The notes under the pieces are model-generated. The model ran no database searches. It was not told the DNA's origin and saw only the letters and a list, made by a program, of their open reading frames with translations. A stretch of DNA of 64,000 nt from Prevotella sp. UBA2754 (GTDB lineage Bacteria > Bacteroidota > Bacteroidia > Bacteroidales > Bacteroidaceae), in the NCBI GenBank assembly GCA_002353295.1, contig DEJG01000022.1, positions 52,535 through 116,534 on the forward strand, in the 5' to 3' direction. Below, piece after piece: positions 8,283-16,954 of the stretch. Positions within the stretch are counted from its first letter, which is position 1; each line of letters begins with the position of its first letter. The translations under genes were made by a program, and so were the position numbers.

Positions 8283-10905
8283 ATTGAATATTTACTATTA
8301 TCTTTTTCAAGTCTTTGTCTGCACTCGACGACCCTACCATCAATTCATATCTTCCAGGAACAACCTTGATGGTATTTGTCTGTATGTCCCATCCCTCAAA
8401 ACGTTCGCGTGGGAAATCAATCTCAACGGTTTTGCTTTCTCCTGCTTTTAGATTGACGCGCTGGTATGCACGAAGTGTTTTCAATGGACCTTCTGTGTCT
8501 GCGGTATTACGCATATAAACCTGAACCACTTCCGTGCCGTCCATTTTACCAGTATTCTTCACTTTCACACGTACCTTGTTATATAAGTATTCTGGCTTAC
8601 CTATTTCAAATGTAGTATAGCTTAGACCATAACCGAAAGGATAGAGAGGCTCGCCTTTAAAATAGCGATAGGTTCTATTCTGCATGCGATAGTCCAGGAA
8701 GTCAGGCAAGTCATTCACACTCTTATAGAACGTCATCGGCAATTTACCATTGGGATTATATTTGCCAGTGATAATTTCTGCCATAGCCTCACCACCACGT
8801 TCGCCACCATACCATCCCTGAATGATAGCATCGCATATCTCTTGTTCTGGAACCATAGCCATTGCACCGCCTGAGCAATTGATGAAAATGATTTTCTTAC
8901 CAGCTTTGTGCAGTGCTTTTAGAAGTTCACGTTGAACGGCAGGAAGTTCAATGTCTGTTCGGTCACCTCCCTTGAAACCCGGTTCACTGATTTTCATCTC
9001 TTCTCCTTCAACTCGTGGAGAGATGCCTCCGGCAAAAATCACGACATCCGCGTTCCCTATTTGTCTGATAATATCCTGATGTGTAGGCGCCTCTTTTTTG
9101 ACAATATCAAATTTTATAGCAGCCATCCCCCCTTCTTGCAAATAGTCTATCTGGATATGATAAGGTTTGCCTGCTTTTACTTTCAAGTCTTTGCTTTTTT
9201 CTTGCATTCGATTCATAATGCGCCAGACATTGATAATCGTATCACCGTTTACTAAGATACGCATCTTATTATCAGAGCTGCCACGGAATGTCAGTGTTTC
9301 GTCCCTGGTAGGAATAAACGTTCCTTCATATTTAGCAGAGAAATGTTCCAGATTAACACCTGGTGCAAATACTGTGTTTCCGCCATTACTCAGGTTCAGT
9401 GGTTCTTTTATAATGATTGTTGTGACAGGCTGACCTTCCATTTTCGTATTGTTCCAATAGGTAGCTTGTAACCCTTGCTGACCTTGTGGCGTCTGTATTT
9501 GGTTAAAATGACTTTCCTGCACTTCTTGACGAGTCAGTCCGCAGCCTTGTATGTATCTGACATGACCAAGTTGTTGCCGAAGTCCTTCAAGTATGGTGAT
9601 GGTCTTAGTTGCAAAACCACTATAGTTTCCCCACATCATGATAGAGTCGTTAGCATTAGGCCCCATGACAACGAGTTTAGAGTTTAGAGCATTCCCGGGC
9701 TTTGCTCGCCTACCCGTAGTCTTTGGGAGTTGAGAGTTTAGTGGCAAGATGCCATTATTCTTCAACAGGACAGTGCCTTCACGAGCCATTTGCAGGGCCA
9801 GTTCTTTATGCTCTTTGCAGGCAATGACACTGCTGGGAATCTTTGTCCATTCTACCATATCATCGCTATCGAAGTCGCCCAACTCAAAACGAGCTATCAG
9901 CAGTCGTCTCAAACTGACATCCAATTGTGCTTCAGCGATGTCGCCGCGTTTGACGGCTTCGGGCAGATGTTTGTATTGCGAACCGCATTCTACGTCAGTT
10001 CCAGAAAGAACCGCTTTGGCTGAGGCAGCAGCACCGTCTTTTGAAACGTTATGCCATTTTGGCAGGAAGTCGCGAATAGCACCGCAGTCACTGGTGATCA
10101 GTCCTTTGAATCCCCATTCATTACGCAGGATGTGCTGCTCGTAACGTGCATTACCGCAACATGGATCTCCGTCAATACGTTGATATGCACACATAATTTC
10201 AGCCACATCTCCTTTTTGTACCAGATCTTTGAAGGCTGGCAAATAAGTTTCCCATAGGTCACGTTCAGGTAGTTGTTGTATATCGAACTCATGACGATTC
10301 CATTCTGGTCCGCTATGTACGGCAAAGTGTTTGGCACATGCCAGAAGCTTCTTATATTTATGTGTGTTCTGAGTATTCTGGTGGTATGTCTGTCCTTGCA
10401 GTCCGTTCACTACAGCCAGTCCCATCTGTCCAGTCAGATATGGATCTTCACCATAAGTCTCCTGACCACGTCCCCATCGAGGGTCGCGGAATATATTGAT
10501 ATTAGGTGTCCAGAATGAGAGTCCCTGATAGCGTTTCAAATTGCCGCTTTTCTTGGCTTCCTGATTTTTGGCTCGCGCCTCATCGCTGACTGCTGTGAAT
10601 ACCCGATAGAGTAGGGCGTCGTCCCAGGATGCTGCCATCATGGTAGTAATAGGGAATACGGTGGTATAACCATTTCTGCCCACTCCATGTAAAGCTTCAC
10701 TCCACCAATGAAACTGTGGGATGCCCAATCGGGGAATGGCAGGTGACTGGTCCATCATGAGTTTGACTTTTTCCTCTAAGGTGAGTCTTCCTAAAAGATC
10801 TTCTGCTCTTTGTTCCGCAGTCAGTTGTGGATTCTGATAGGGTAGCATCTGTGCATTTGCTGATAATGTCAGCATTGCAAAAAGTGTAAGTATAGTTTTC
10901 ATCAT
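8281..10905 (-). CDS. GH3 glycoside hydrolase with PA14 insert (beta-xylosidase/beta-glucosidase type)
   Basis: This secreted 874-residue protein has a signal peptide (MMKTILTLFAMLTLSANAQ) and a GH3 N-terminal TIM barrel (about 30-340). The barrel contains WWSEALHGVGR, the DPRWGRGQETYGEDP segment, KHF (192-194) and the nucleophile Asp273 in TSDCGA. These are followed by a GH3 C-terminal domain, a PA14-like insertion (about 455-600, QATYWNNTKMEGQP onward) and a fibronectin-like end. The wording resembles bacterial xylan 1,4-beta-xylosidases, but substrate cannot be fixed; beside pectinases, removal of xylose or glucose side chains is plausible. Residues about 389-411 are encoded by a repeat-bounded insertion (9673-9740). 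It has its own promoter and shares its terminator with the GH57-like gene. Confidence 0.92.
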   Translation of the reverse strand: MMKTILTLFAMLTLSANAQMLPYQNPQLTAEQRAEDLLGRLTLEEKVKLMMDQSPAIPRLGIPQFHWWSEALHGVGRNGYTTVFPITTMMAASWDDALLYRVFTAVSDEARAKNQEAKKSGNLKRYQGLSFWTPNINIFRDPRWGRGQETYGEDPYLTGQMGLAVVNGLQGQTYHQNTQNTHKYKKLLACAKHFAVHSGPEWNRHEFDIQQLPERDLWETYLPAFKDLVQKGDVAEIMCAYQRIDGDPCCGNARYEQHILRNEWGFKGLITSDCGAIRDFLPKWHNVSKDGAAASAKAVLSGTDVECGSQYKHLPEAVKRGDIAEAQLDVSLRRLLIARFELGDFDSDDMVEWTKIPSSVIACKEHKELALQMAREGTVLLKNNGILPLNSQLPKTTGRRAKPGNALNSKLVVMGPNANDSIMMWGNYSGFATKTITILEGLRQQLGHVRYIQGCGLTRQEVQESHFNQIQTPQGQQGLQATYWNNTKMEGQPVTTIIIKEPLNLSNGGNTVFAPGVNLEHFSAKYEGTFIPTRDETLTFRGSSDNKMRILVNGDTIINVWRIMNRMQEKSKDLKVKAGKPYHIQIDYLQEGGMAAIKFDIVKKEAPTHQDIIRQIGNADVVIFAGGISPRVEGEEMKISEPGFKGGDRTDIELPAVQRELLKALHKAGKKIIFINCSGGAMAMVPEQEICDAIIQGWYGGERGGEAMAEIITGKYNPNGKLPMTFYKSVNDLPDFLDYRMQNRTYRYFKGEPLYPFGYGLSYTTFEIGKPEYLYNKVRVKVKNTGKMDGTEVVQVYMRNTADTEGPLKTLRAYQRVNLKAGESKTVEIDFPRERFEGWDIQTNTIKVVPGRYELMVGSSSADKDLKKIIVNIQ
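9673..9740. repeat. 68-bp repeat-bounded insertion inside GH3
   Basis: GAGTTTA twice (9673-9679, 9680-9686) at one end and GAGTTGA plus GAGTTTA (9727-9733, 9734-9740) at the other enclose a GC-rich core containing CCCGGG and CGGGC...CCCG inverted bases. The segment encodes LNSQLP...LNSKL between the conserved GILPL and VVMGPNAND of GH3, so it looks like an in-frame insertion. The same heptamer family occurs at 51713, 57672 and 62506. Confidence 0.7.
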
Positions 10906-10927
10906 AATTAATAATTTACAATTGCTA

Positions 10928-10959
10928 CAAAGTTACTAATTTTTTTGTAAATAAACAAA
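10928..10959 (-). promoter_or_regulatory. Promoter of the GH3 gene
   Basis: The minus strand has TTTG (10956-10959), a 20-base spacer and TAACTTTG (10928-10935). The predicted start near 10921 gives a short leader before the ATG at 10905. Confidence 0.72.
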
Positions 10960-11047
10960 TATTGACATCAGATGAATGAGTTGTTGAGAATCTTGTATAT
11001 ATGTGTAGGATAATATTATACATTAGGTGTTTTCTTAGTGTATTTTC

Positions 11048-11078
11048 TTGCTAGATGAGTATTTCTTTTGTACTTTTG
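11048..11078 (+). promoter_or_regulatory. Promoter of the small HTH gene
   Basis: TTG (11048-11050), a 20-base spacer and TACTTTTG (11071-11078). The -33 element is only a 3-base match. The predicted start is near 11085, with the ATG at 11122. Confidence 0.6.
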
Positions 11079-11121
11079 TCATGTATAAAAAATTTTTTAT
11101 AAAACGAAGACTAAACGAGAT

Positions 11122-11373
11122 ATGCATATCGGAAAAAGAATTAAAGAGGTTTTGGACGAACAAGGACGTTCGGCCAGTTGGCTTGCTATGAAAGTTCCAT
11201 GTGAGCGAACCAATATTTATGATGTTTTTAAGCGTAAGGATGTTTCTGTAGCGTTATTATTCAAGATTTCGTCTATTCTAGGTCATGATTTCTTCTTGGA
11301 ACTTTCTGACGAATTACGGGCTCAGTGTTCGAAGGCTTCGCCATATGATCTCCCTACGGCATTTAATAAATAA
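11122..11373 (+). CDS. Small helix-turn-helix (Xre-like) DNA-binding protein
   Basis: An 83-residue protein made of a single Cro/C1-like helix-turn-helix: IGKRIKEVLDEQGRSASWLA, then a recognition-helix region RTNIYDVFKRKDVSVALLFKISSILG. No other domain is present. It is the only plus-strand gene inside the pectin region and lies between GH3 and susD, so it may be a local regulator, but nothing in the sequence shows its target. It has its own promoter and shares a hairpin terminator with the converging susC-susD transcript. Confidence 0.72.
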   Translation: MHIGKRIKEVLDEQGRSASWLAMKVPCERTNIYDVFKRKDVSVALLFKISSILGHDFFLELSDELRAQCSKASPYDLPTAFNK

Positions 11374-11417
11374 AAAATAATCGGACAAACATTTTGAATG
11401 GTCTGCCCGATTATTTT
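11374..11417. terminator. Bidirectional terminator between HTH gene and susD
   Basis: Stem AAAATAATCGG (11374-11384) / CCGATTATTTT (11407-11417) with a 22-base loop, T-rich on both exits. Part of the loop and arm (GTCTGCCCGAT) is also found in the terminator at 19850-19882. Confidence 0.8.
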
Positions 11418-11431
11418 TTTTCTATTCTAAT

Positions 11432-13546
11432 TTAGAAAGTGCTTCTGAAACCATAGCCATTGGTAAATCCTCCAATCAAGGCATTTTCAGACATAGGAAC
11501 CAAGTAAATTGGTGCAGACTTGAAGTCCCAGCCCTTGAAGAGATCATCATAATAGAATCCGTTTGTTTCTTCTTGATCTACGAGTCCCTTACCCCAATCC
11601 ATTTTGTAGTAACCTTCAGGAGTAGAGGTAATGTTTGTAAACAGACCTTTAATGGCAATGTTACTGTTGGGATATGAACTGGTACTATAATATTCCCAGT
11701 CGTGCTGACCACGCCATCCGGGGAACTGTACTGCTTCTTTATCAGTGGTAGGCTCATAACCGCCAACCAACATCTCTTCTGGAGTAGGACCAGTCACGCG
11801 TGATGTCATCCCCAGTGCTGTAGGGTCTACCCCCTTGTAGTAGATATAGTTACCGATGGTATTCCCATTATCGAATGTGTAGTAACCATTGGCCTTTAAA
11901 CCATCAATCATCTTCTTGGTCAATTCTTTAATCTCCTTGACTTTCTTTCCGATAAAGCCAGTGCGAATCAGTGTCCAACGACGGTCACCCTCAGCAGCAA
12001 ATTCAAAGCCGCGCTCGTCAATTACTTGTTCCAGAGTGACACCAGTAGCCTTTGCGAGACCTGCACGCTCGTGAGTCTTGTTATAATAGGTGTCAGCTGT
12101 TGTTTGGTCAGGTGAAGTCTTCATCAGAGCAGCCTCAGCCAAACCGAGATATATCTCAGAGAGGCGCATGTATGGATGGTTGATACCAGACCTACGCTGT
12201 TGGGTGGTATATGGGCTTACCTGACGGTTCTCGTCGAACTTGCCACAAGCAATACCGGCACCGTCGGCAGCAGTCTTCATATTGAAACCAAGCAGCACCT
12301 CATAGCAGCATCCCTTACCATCATATCCTTCAAGGTCTTTACGTTTTGTAGCGGCTTTCAGATATGAACCGGTAATAACACACGAAATGTCACGACGCTT
12401 ATCTTTAGGATCGAACTTGCCATAATAGAAAGCAGGATTGATGCGGCATTGACCATATGACTTGCATACTCCAAACTTGTTAGAGCTGGTTGCTGGACGA
12501 CCGATAGCGTACGGACGCTCGCTATTACCAGAAGTAGAAGATCCCTGAACGTTTTCGTCTTCGAAGATAGATTCATCTGCATAGTTTCCATCTACATCAT
12601 GAAGCTGTGTGAAGAAAGTGGTATAGTCGCTGGAATCGAAGCTAGCTCCACCTGGATTTTCTGCCACCCATTTGAAGGCTGTATAAGCCTGATCGTAGTA
12701 TTCCTTGTAATTGGTTGGACGAGCATAAGTTGCGTTATTGATGTCTGTATAGTCAGGATGTTTTTCCAGGCGAGAGGCATCTGTCACGTCAAGACGGTAT
12801 GTCTGATAGCTTCCAGCCTCCATAGCGATTCGTCCCAACAGTGCATAGGCATACTGCTTAGTGAACTTAGTCTTATTAGCAGCAGTGAGCTCAGGGCACA
12901 TGTCCTTAACAGCATTCAAGTCCTCAATCATTTTGTCATAGAGATCAAGTCGTGAAGTCAGCTCGGTTGGGATATCGTCAAGATCAAAGACGTACATGAC
13001 GTCACCATAGTACTTAATCAGTTCCCGATAGCATGTTACCTTCATGCAGGTTGCCTGAGCATAGATAGATTTGTAATCTGTTCCATTCTTCTCATCGTTC
13101 ATCATATCCTCCGTAATACCGTCAGTCAGTACGTTGGTATTCGTGATGAGTTTATAAAGCAGATAGAATGCAGTCTTTTCGTCAGCAGTATTCAGATCTG
13201 TCTTTACCGTGAAAGAAGAAATAACATCGGCATTAGCTCCGTTATAGAAAGTCTCAGCGGCGATACGACCAATGTTTTGTTCACCACCATGACGCTCGAT
13301 GTCAGAACCTGCAGCATCCAATGCGTAAAAAAGACCATTGGCAAATATTTGGTCACGCAGTGCGATATGGAAATCATTGTAAGCTCCATCGAGTGTCGTC
13401 TGGCAACCGTCTATGGACGATGTTGCCAAGTCGGCAGAGATTGTTGATGGAGAAGATGTTTCAAGATAGTCGCCACAGGAGCTCATCGCAAATAGTCCTG
13501 CTGTGCAAAGGGCGATACCTACTATTTTGTTTCTCATTTTATTCAT
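11432..13546 (-). CDS. SusD-like surface glycan-binding lipoprotein
   Basis: The 704-residue protein has a lipoprotein signal (MNKMRNKIVGIALCTAGLFAMSSC) with the lipidated Cys24, followed by GDYLETSSP typical of RagB/SusD proteins. The TPR-like body includes CYRELIKYYGDVMYV and, near the C-terminus, HPYMRLSEIYLGLAEAAL with RRWTLIRTGF. SusD proteins cap the partner SusC beta-barrel and bind oligosaccharides at the cell surface. It lies 16 bases after its susC partner and is the last gene before the terminator at 11374. Confidence 0.93.
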   Translation of the reverse strand: MNKMRNKIVGIALCTAGLFAMSSCGDYLETSSPSTISADLATSSIDGCQTTLDGAYNDFHIALRDQIFANGLFYALDAAGSDIERHGGEQNIGRIAAETFYNGANADVISSFTVKTDLNTADEKTAFYLLYKLITNTNVLTDGITEDMMNDEKNGTDYKSIYAQATCMKVTCYRELIKYYGDVMYVFDLDDIPTELTSRLDLYDKMIEDLNAVKDMCPELTAANKTKFTKQYAYALLGRIAMEAGSYQTYRLDVTDASRLEKHPDYTDINNATYARPTNYKEYYDQAYTAFKWVAENPGGASFDSSDYTTFFTQLHDVDGNYADESIFEDENVQGSSTSGNSERPYAIGRPATSSNKFGVCKSYGQCRINPAFYYGKFDPKDKRRDISCVITGSYLKAATKRKDLEGYDGKGCCYEVLLGFNMKTAADGAGIACGKFDENRQVSPYTTQQRRSGINHPYMRLSEIYLGLAEAALMKTSPDQTTADTYYNKTHERAGLAKATGVTLEQVIDERGFEFAAEGDRRWTLIRTGFIGKKVKEIKELTKKMIDGLKANGYYTFDNGNTIGNYIYYKGVDPTALGMTSRVTGPTPEEMLVGGYEPTTDKEAVQFPGWRGQHDWEYYSTSSYPNSNIAIKGLFTNITSTPEGYYKMDWGKGLVDQEETNGFYYDDLFKGWDFKSAPIYLVPMSENALIGGFTNGYGFRSTF

Positions 13547-13562
13547 CGTTATTATTTTCCTA

Positions 13563-16500
13563 TTAGAATGTTACGTTAAGACCGAAAGTGAATGTGCGGC
13601 TTCTTGGATATGCATTGTAGTCATATCCAGGAGTTGGGAATCCTGCATAGTTGGTATTCATCTGTGAGTCCGTATTCACTTCGGGATCGAGACCATCGTA
13701 CGATTTAATGCAGAAGAGGTTACCACCAGTGAAGTAGATACGTGCATTGCTAATGCCAATCTTCTGAATCAACTGCTTAGGCAGTGTGTAACCGATAGTA
13801 AGTGTTTGCAGGCGCAGGAATCTAGCGCTCTCGATATAATCGTCGCTGATGACAGGAGCATCGTGCTTGACATAACCTAAAAGACCATACTGGGCATTCT
13901 GGTTCAGAGCAGCCAGAGCCTCTGGTTCGGTTACGAGTTCAAGGTCACCGTTTGCATTGATATCATACATTCTCCAATGATTGTCGAACTTAGATGACAG
14001 ACGGCTCATAGAAGCCCATTTATCGGTGTTACCGCTATGTACCGAGCGAGCGTAGTTGGCATTGAATACCTTACCGTCAAGCTGATAAGTGAAGTTGGCG
14101 CTGAAGTCAAATCCTTTATAAGAACCATTGAAGTGGAAACCACCAGTGTGCTTAGGTGACATGCGACCAATGATAGTAACATCGTTTGCATCGGCTACAC
14201 CGTCGTTGTTAGTATCTGCATACTTAGGCATACCGGGGAATGCGGTCTGTCCTTCGGCAAGTGTATAGTTATTGCTTCCAGCATAAGAAGTTACCTTGGT
14301 ATCGTGAACACCGTCTTTCAGGGTCCATACACCATTATCATAATTGAAGTCATTAACAGTATAGAAACCTGCAGACTTGTAACCCTCTATTACACCAACG
14401 GGTTCGCCCTTGCGGATAACGTATGGAGTTTGTGGGTTCATAGATGTTGAGGCGAAAGTCATGGTAGATCCCATGTTGGCATCTGCTACTTCCTCAATCT
14501 TGTTGACATTGTAGTTGTAGTTGATACCGAAACTCAAGTTCAGATCCTTACTCCTGATGATGTTGTAGTTGAAAGCAAATTCAATACCTTTGTTAGAGGT
14601 TTTGGCAGCATTCTGGAACTGATAAGAACGGCCGGTACCCAAGGAGATAGGAACAAGCATCAGACAGTCTTTTGTGGTATTCCAATAGAAATCGATAGAA
14701 CCATTGAACTTACCGCCGAGGAAACCGTAGTCGAGACCGATGTTGCGGGAAATGGTCTTCTCCCATGTCAAGTTAGGGTTGCCTTTGATAGAACCAAGTC
14801 CATAGCTATACGAACCATCAACAGCACTCTGAGTTGAACTCCATGCATCAATGAATGCGTTGGCATTAATATTGTCGTTACCAGATACACCGAAAGATAA
14901 ACGGAGTTTCAGGTTATCGAGCCAGTTTTGGGCACTAGCCAAGAAAGGCTCTTCAGAGATACGCCATGCGATAGCTCCAGCGGGGAAGTATCCCCAACGC
15001 TTACCATCTGCAAATTTCGAGCTACCATCAGCACGCATGGTAAATGTAAACAGGTATCGGCTTAGGAAATTGTAGTTGACACGTCCGAACCATGAAATAG
15101 TACGAGCAGGAACACCGATGCTATTTTCAAATTTACTCTGGTTACGATCCTGCGCCATTTGAATCTGTCCGAAAACAGTCTCCTTGTCCCATGAAGTGGG
15201 GTACTGATAACCGAGGATGGAAGAACTGTTGGAACGGTTTCCTAGTATTTCATTACCGAAGAGCACGTTCAAAGAGTGGTCTTCCGTCTTCAGGATGTCT
15301 GCAAAGTCATAGTTCAAGGTTGTTGTCCATGAAGTGTTATAGCCATCGCCTTTGGTCAGTCTGGCCTGTGAAACGAGGTCGCGACCGTAGTTAGGGCCAT
15401 TCCATATTTCTGTCGTGTTCCAGAAACGAGAGAGACCCAATTCTGTTCTGGCAGTCAAGTTGTTGATGATAGTCCAAGTCAGAGCAGTATTCAAACGGAT
15501 ACGCTGATTTTTTCTGGTATAATCGTTATCGCTGATAACTCCCAATGGGTTATACTGCTGTTCTGCAAAGATGTTACCTTCACCGAAGTCCGTCGTTGCA
15601 CCAGAGCCCAGAGGATTGTCAATCATATTGAACATCCAGGGATAAACCAACGTGTTGTTAGCATGTGAGCTTTGGAAGAACCTGTTCAACTGAATCTTGG
15701 ACTCCGTATAACGTGCGTTGATATCGAGTTTCAGATTCTTGGTGATGGCCTGTTGAAGTTTCAGGTTGATGTTCCAACGGTTGAAACCAGAATTCTTCAT
15801 GGTCGAATGATCGTTGTTGTAACCAACGGATGCAAAATACTTTGTCTTGTCGGTACCACCGCTTACTGAGAGGTCATGGTTCCACATGTGTCCTGTTTCA
15901 AACACATCCTCCAGATAGTTGTGAGATGCTACGCTCTTATATTCATTCAGGTGATTACCATTGGCGCTTCCCAGTCCATAGTATCTGGCTACGCCATCGC
16001 CCTTACCGTCGGCAGTCAGGTATTCCCATGAATTGCTAACGAAAGTGTAAGCATCCTGCAGAGGCAACAATTTGGGTTTAGCCTTAATCTGATAGTACAT
16101 ATTATACTTTACAGTAGCCTTACCTTCCTTAGCGCCCTTTGTGGTTACCATGATAACTCCATTAGCACCGCGGGCACCATAAATTGCCGTAGATGAAGCA
16201 TCCTTCAGTACATCGATTGATTCGATTTGGTCGGCAGGAATATCGTCAATAGAGCTGACTGCGATACCATCTACAATAAACAATGGGTCGTTCGACTGTG
16301 TGATAGAACCACCACCGCGAACACGGATTGACATTTCACCGCCAGGACGTCCGTCCTGTGCAATGACGTTGACACCACCCAGTTTACCTTGCAGTGCTTC
16401 AGAAACATTAGATACCGGAACGGCAGACAGAGACTCACCTGTAACAGAAGCCACAGAACCTGTCAAGTCCTTACGTTTCATGGTACCATAACCAATGACA

Positions 16501-16820
16501 ACCACGTCATTCAGTGTAGTAGCATCTTCTGCCAGAACTACATTGATGGATGACTTGCCATTCACATTAATCGTCTGAGTCTTCATACCAATGTATGAGA
16601 TGACGATAGGCTTGTTGGCCGTTAATTTGATAGTGAAATTGCCATCGAAGTCGGTCACACCACCATTCTGCGTGCCCTGTTCCAGGACGCTGGCACCAAT
16701 GACTGCCTCGCCTGTTGCATCTTTCACGTTGACCTGTACGGTCTGCGCTGACAAACTACCTACAATCAGTAGGAAAGCAAGTGTGAACGCAATTCGCATA
16801 CTCTTAAGTTTAACAGACAT
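13563..16820 (-). CDS. SusC/RagA-family TonB-dependent outer-membrane transporter (first pair)
   Basis: A 1085-residue protein with signal peptide (MSVKLKSMRIAFTLAFLL...SAQ), a carboxypeptidase-regulatory-like domain (about 28-110, DATGEAVIGASVLEQG and VTDFDGNFTIKL), the TonB plug (about 115-230, VVVIGYGTMKRKDLTGSV, LFIVDG, STAIYGARGANGVI) and a C-terminal 22-strand barrel ending in aromatic-rich RSRTFTFGLNVTF. It imports oligosaccharides through the outer membrane using TonB energy. The first about 26 residues and the leader DNA are nearly identical to the second SusC (23750-27055). A palindromic operator lies upstream. The substrate is inferred from the neighbouring pectinases. Confidence 0.95.
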   Translation of the reverse strand: MSVKLKSMRIAFTLAFLLIVGSLSAQTVQVNVKDATGEAVIGASVLEQGTQNGGVTDFDGNFTIKLTANKPIVISYIGMKTQTINVNGKSSINVVLAEDATTLNDVVVIGYGTMKRKDLTGSVASVTGESLSAVPVSNVSEALQGKLGGVNVIAQDGRPGGEMSIRVRGGGSITQSNDPLFIVDGIAVSSIDDIPADQIESIDVLKDASSTAIYGARGANGVIMVTTKGAKEGKATVKYNMYYQIKAKPKLLPLQDAYTFVSNSWEYLTADGKGDGVARYYGLGSANGNHLNEYKSVASHNYLEDVFETGHMWNHDLSVSGGTDKTKYFASVGYNNDHSTMKNSGFNRWNINLKLQQAITKNLKLDINARYTESKIQLNRFFQSSHANNTLVYPWMFNMIDNPLGSGATTDFGEGNIFAEQQYNPLGVISDNDYTRKNQRIRLNTALTWTIINNLTARTELGLSRFWNTTEIWNGPNYGRDLVSQARLTKGDGYNTSWTTTLNYDFADILKTEDHSLNVLFGNEILGNRSNSSSILGYQYPTSWDKETVFGQIQMAQDRNQSKFENSIGVPARTISWFGRVNYNFLSRYLFTFTMRADGSSKFADGKRWGYFPAGAIAWRISEEPFLASAQNWLDNLKLRLSFGVSGNDNINANAFIDAWSSTQSAVDGSYSYGLGSIKGNPNLTWEKTISRNIGLDYGFLGGKFNGSIDFYWNTTKDCLMLVPISLGTGRSYQFQNAAKTSNKGIEFAFNYNIIRSKDLNLSFGINYNYNVNKIEEVADANMGSTMTFASTSMNPQTPYVIRKGEPVGVIEGYKSAGFYTVNDFNYDNGVWTLKDGVHDTKVTSYAGSNNYTLAEGQTAFPGMPKYADTNNDGVADANDVTIIGRMSPKHTGGFHFNGSYKGFDFSANFTYQLDGKVFNANYARSVHSGNTDKWASMSRLSSKFDNHWRMYDINANGDLELVTEPEALAALNQNAQYGLLGYVKHDAPVISDDYIESARFLRLQTLTIGYTLPKQLIQKIGISNARIYFTGGNLFCIKSYDGLDPEVNTDSQMNTNYAGFPTPGYDYNAYPRSRTFTFGLNVTF

Positions 16821-16869
16821 AAAATTAGTAGTTTTAAAAATTAATAAAGTGTTATTATAGTTTCGGGCG

Positions 16870-16877
16870 CAAAAGTA
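16870..16877 (-). promoter_or_regulatory. -7 box of susC (first pair)
   Basis: The minus strand reads TACTTTTG, placing transcription start near 16863 and giving a 43-base leader. No TTTG lies at the -33 distance, which fits a promoter that needs an activator. The operator centre is 55 bp upstream of the box centre. Confidence 0.6.
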
Positions 16878-16921
16878 ATAAATTATTCAGTCATATAAAA
16901 TATCTTTAACACTTATTACTC

Positions 16922-16935
16922 CGTAAACGTTTACG
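16922..16935. promoter_or_regulatory. Palindromic operator CGTAAACGTTTACG (susC1)
   Basis: A perfect 14-bp palindrome with a central CG, the shape typical of LacI-family operators and close to the cre consensus. The identical 14-mer lies upstream of the CE8 gene (31066-31079), and an 11/14 version lies upstream of the second susC (27158-27171). It sits in the short gap between the GH28 stop and susC. Confidence 0.75.
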
Positions 16936-16954
16936 ATTAATGTTTGCTATTCAA

